From: Herpetosiphon aurantiacus DSM 785
GTDB lineage: Bacteria; Chloroflexota; Chloroflexia; Chloroflexales; Herpetosiphonaceae
DNA: 64,000 nucleotides
Direction: 5' to 3'
NCBI GenBank assembly: GCA_000018565.1
Contig: CP000875.1
Coordinates: forward strand, 4,913,199-4,977,198
In this document: positions 60,301 through 64,000 of the stretch, in pieces
Position numbering within the stretch: the stretch's first letter is position 1
Layout: each line of letters begins with the position of its first letter
Program-made: the position numbers and the translations under genes
Notes under the pieces: model-generated
The model's input: the letters and a program-made list of their open reading frames with translations, nothing else
The model's database searches: none
What the model was told of the DNA's origin: nothing

Positions 60301-61084
60301 CGCCGCCAACGCTTTCCTAGACGGCCTGGCCCACTACCGGCGAGCGCTAGGGTTGCCCGCCCTGAGCATCAACTGGGGCGCCTGGGCCGAGGTCGGCCTG
60401 GCGGCGGCGCAAAGCAACCGCGGCGAGCGGCTGGCCCAGCAAGGCATCGAGAGCTTTAGCCCCGGCGATGCGCTTGATGCGTTTGGCACCCTGCTGCGTT
60501 ACAGGGCGACCCAGATTGGCGTGATCGACTTCAACCTCCAGCGCTGGCAGCATGCCAATCCGGGCGCGGTCGATCTGGCGCTGTTCGCCGAGCTGCGCGA
60601 CAACGGTTCCTACGCGGACACTTGGCGCGCCGACGCCAATACCGTCCGCGCCGATCTTTTCGCCGCTGAGCCGGCGTTTCGCAAGGGTTTGTTGGAAGCG
60701 CACCTGCGCGATCAAATCGCCAAGGTGCTGCATCTGGCCCCGGAGAAAATCGGCAATCGAACGCCACTGGGTAGCCTAGGCTTCGATTCATTGCTCGCCC
60801 TAGAGTTCCGTAACCGACTTGAGGCCAGCCTGTCGGTCGCCCTCTCCGGGACGCTGATCTGGGGCTTTCCGACGATCAACGTGCTGGTGCCCCACCTGGC
60901 GGAAAAGATGGGGCTGCCGTTGCAAGGACCCCATCCAGAAGCAGCACCGGTGCAGGGCGCGCCTTCAGACAGTCCAGCCCAGGCCGAGCAGGTCGAGGCC
61001 GACCTGATGATTGATTTCACCATGTTGGATGTCCTTGACCAGCTTTCCGATGACGACGTTCGGCGTATGCTTTCCGGAACATAG
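54392..61084 (+). CDS. Type I polyketide synthase, KS-AT-DH-ER-KR-ACP
   Basis: 2230 residues; AGGGG lies 9 bases before the ATG. A short N-terminal helix (LDSLSIEKRSLLALRQMQAR) acts as a docking segment. KS about 36-460 with C208 (DTVCSSSL) and the two catalytic His (EAHGSGT, NIGHLE). AT about 565-885 with S658 (GHSMGE). DH about 930-1225 with H969 and D1144 (HPGLLDS). ER about 1485-1805 (HSAAGGVGLAAIQLA). KR about 1820-2010 with GGLGGVG and SSAASLIGSPAQGNYAAANA; the LED motif suggests a B-type ketoreductase. ACP with S2133 (GFDSLLALE). It ends with LDQLSDDDVRRML. The fully reducing single module resembles Pks15/1, which works iteratively on 4-hydroxybenzoate. AT specificity (VASHS motif) was not assigned. 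Confidence 0.95.
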   Translation: MVDDQQPLDSLSIEKRSLLALRQMQARIDALEEAKNEPIAIIGMGCRFPSGANDPEAFWELLVSGTDAISEIPASRWDADALYDPNPETPNKAASRWGGFLDQVDGFDAAFFGISPREALKMDPQQRLLLEVAWEALERANQPVGKLAGSRSGIFVGISNNDYFHMQLDGAPISDAYLETGNRNSFAAGRLAYLLDFRGPALSIDTVCSSSLVAVHMACQSLRTGDCTLALAGAVNLVLSPLVTMMASRWGMMAADGRCKTFDSRANGFVRSEGCGIVALKRLSDAQAAGDPILAVIRGSAVNQDGHSAGMTAPNGQAQKALIRQALQNAGISPDAISYVEAHGSGTALGDPIEVEALASVIGRPRPDGRPCILGAVKTNIGHLETAAGMAGLIKTILALRNERIPANLHFEALNPRISLAGTRLVLATEGAQWPAGDQPRYAGVSAFGLSGTNAHLILEEAPRPAQAPQKPADGEDALYLLPLSGRSQRALSQLAERYRRLLTAQAGPALPGIAYTAATRRDHHSHRLAVFGRDKREIADQLSAFLANQSCAQVAVGEIEPDVHDRLVFVFPGQGSQWIGMGRELWEREPAFRAAIAACDSAFRDYADWSLIDVLTNPDARIEEIDVLQPTLCAIQISIAALWESWGVKPKAVVGHSMGEVAAAYVAGILSLSDAARIICRRSWLLRRIRGKGAMLMAEITLDQAREAIEPHGGAVSIAVNNSSRSIVLAGETAALEYIRADLDSQQVFCRWVKVDVASHSPQVDSLLDDLAAELVPLAPGAAHTPFYSTVSETVCAGPELGAAYWVRNLREPVMFGPTIQRLVDANHSVFLEISPHPILLPSITQGLQERGGAGKALASLQRDTSERQALFETLAKLHVLGFPLAWDARLPGPRSEVALPTYPWQRERFWIDMPLSATPGGGRAGWSQSSAKSHVLLGTRVQVATTPDTWVWENVLDLKQMPYLAEHQVQDIVVLSASAYIEIAFAAARAVFDAGNHMIGDMRLLHMLVLSEDEPVSTQVVLTVDGPTAGTVRIFSHSRADEEGDGEWTLHAAALIKRAVEEQEAGPEVALALHAIKARLPETISGEAHYRAMAAHGLVYGPRFRGLRQIWRSPREALAQVEIADEVLGSTAAYGFHPGLLDSCLQTLSAILYQGAETADAMPHLPVGIHHIRQFQPLPKGPIWVHTQIGNGDDAGLNSPYGYIELLDLQGQPILRLDNLRLQRIEPTGTAMPLDKISQWFYGVEWKSQPQPQPQPLTETGTWIIFADQQGLGAELYDRLIAQGQSPILVVDAAAPVVRPNTHRIDPSDPQSYIDLFRRADKPGNPPCRGVIHLWSLDMEPGGDPLTAPAERGWASSLLLIQALLQTGLRPRLWLVTRNGQALGSYDNPISVAQTPLWGLGLTIAHEHPELRCSRIDLALEVLPAEANMLLTELTAAAFEEQVALRSHGRYVARLVPWAASAEHSEPESLAGEQPFELEMAKAGVFDLIKFRALERVAPGPSEVEIEVEAAGLNFHDVLLALDVIRDLEDEDIPRLGSEHAGRIVAVGSDVTDLYVGQEVIALANGQLGTHIITRQELVVPKPAWLSFAEAATIPVVFLTAYYGLYHLARLAPGERVLIHSAAGGVGLAAIQLAQLRGAEIFATAGSLEKRSHLRALGIQHVFDSRSLAFVESIRAITHGEGVDVILNSLAGDFIPASLGLLRDHGRFIELGKRDYYQNRQFGLKPFLKNLSFTLLDLHGIVEQRPGQIKGLLAEVLGLLEAKKIHTRLHQVVPPRRIADALHAMAQGKHIGKFAVSFAERAHTPIVFKSATSLPISPNATYVVTGGLGGVGLTVVEWLVDQGARHVALIGRSAPSAAAARTIRGLEECGAQIAVHRADVAVRANLVDVFAEIRTSMPEVRGVIHAAAVLEDAVLDCLDRQRFETVLAPKVAGGWHLHEISLSLPLDFFVLFSSAASLIGSPAQGNYAAANAFLDGLAHYRRALGLPALSINWGAWAEVGLAAAQSNRGERLAQQGIESFSPGDALDAFGTLLRYRATQIGVIDFNLQRWQHANPGAVDLALFAELRDNGSYADTWRADANTVRADLFAAEPAFRKGLLEAHLRDQIAKVLHLAPEKIGNRTPLGSLGFDSLLALEFRNRLEASLSVALSGTLIWGFPTINVLVPHLAEKMGLPLQGPHPEAAPVQGAPSDSPAQAEQVEADLMIDFTMLDVLDQLSDDDVRRMLSGT

Positions 61085-61096
61085 ATACAAGGAGGA

Positions 61097-61132
61097 GTGG
61101 ACTCCGCTGTCGTTGCGCACGGTGTCCGCTGA
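61097..61132 (+). other. Possible short upstream frame before the second PKS
   Basis: A strong AAGGAGGA at 61,088-61,095 is directly followed by GTG at 61,097, giving 11 codons (MDSAVVAHGVR) and a TGA at 61,130-61,132. The PKS ATG lies eight bases beyond. The SD is very close to the GTG, so this may simply be the SD for an undetected start of the PKS (TTG at 61,113). Confidence 0.3.
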
Positions 61133-61139
61133 ATTGCGT

Positions 61140-64000
<2,861 letters not shown>

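Overview
The window looks like the chromosome of a filamentous gliding Chloroflexota bacterium, most likely Herpetosiphon or a close relative. This is inferred from gene content and style: a GC content near 50% with many TTG leucine codons, a roadblock protein next to recR, Ser/Thr kinases with extracellular thrombospondin type 3 tails, stand-alone TadE/TadG-like proteins, polyphosphate glucokinase, and modular PKS genes. No rRNA or other species marker is present, so the genus is an inference.

Layout. 1-5.8 kb: housekeeping genes (start of rsmI, a J-domain-like protein, a BrkB/YihY membrane protein, dnaX, ebfC-recR, roadblock). 5.8-21 kb: a double-vWA membrane protein; a divergent redox/signalling locus (PepSY protein, Pro-rich protein, ApbE and a ferric-reductase-like membrane protein on the minus strand; DUF2231-like protein, OmpR-type regulator and histidine kinase on the plus strand) with paired 11-bp direct repeats between them; cdsA, dinB, an MFS transporter, a GAF/PAS histidine kinase and ppgK. 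21.3-22.6 kb: an IS4-like insertion sequence sitting inside a genomic repeat. 22.9-33.5 kb: secreted and surface proteins, including a TadE-TadE-TadG-like operon and a Kelch-like protein. 33.6-37.5 kb: two tandem paralogous Ser/Thr kinases. 37.6 kb: tRNA-Gly(CCC). 37.9-40.2 kb: a glmS ribozyme with an unusual insertion, then glmS.

A Tn7-type transposon begins at 40,198. Its terminus starts with TGT, carries four TnsB-type repeats that closely resemble the Tn7 right end, and sits so that the five bases before it are +23 to +27 from the glmS stop codon, which is the Tn7 attachment position. It encodes a Xre regulator, TnsA, TnsB, TnsC, TnsD, an FtsK-like ATPase, a second Xre protein and a second TniQ-like protein. 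tnsB is interrupted by a frameshift and an in-frame TGA, and tnsD by a 77-bp tandem duplication, so this copy appears to be decaying. The opposite end is not in the window.

From about 51.1 kb a GC-richer biosynthetic operon starts: a chorismate pyruvate-lyase (4-hydroxybenzoate synthase family), a FadD22-like aryl-AMP ligase fused to a carrier protein, a complete KS-AT-DH-ER-KR-ACP polyketide synthase, and the first 953 codons of a second PKS. The gene order resembles the 4-hydroxybenzoate priming part of mycobacterial phenolic glycolipid synthesis (Rv2949c, FadD22, Pks15/1). The cluster therefore probably makes a 4-hydroxyphenyl-capped polyketide. Because the second transposon end has not been reached, the cluster could be transposon cargo.
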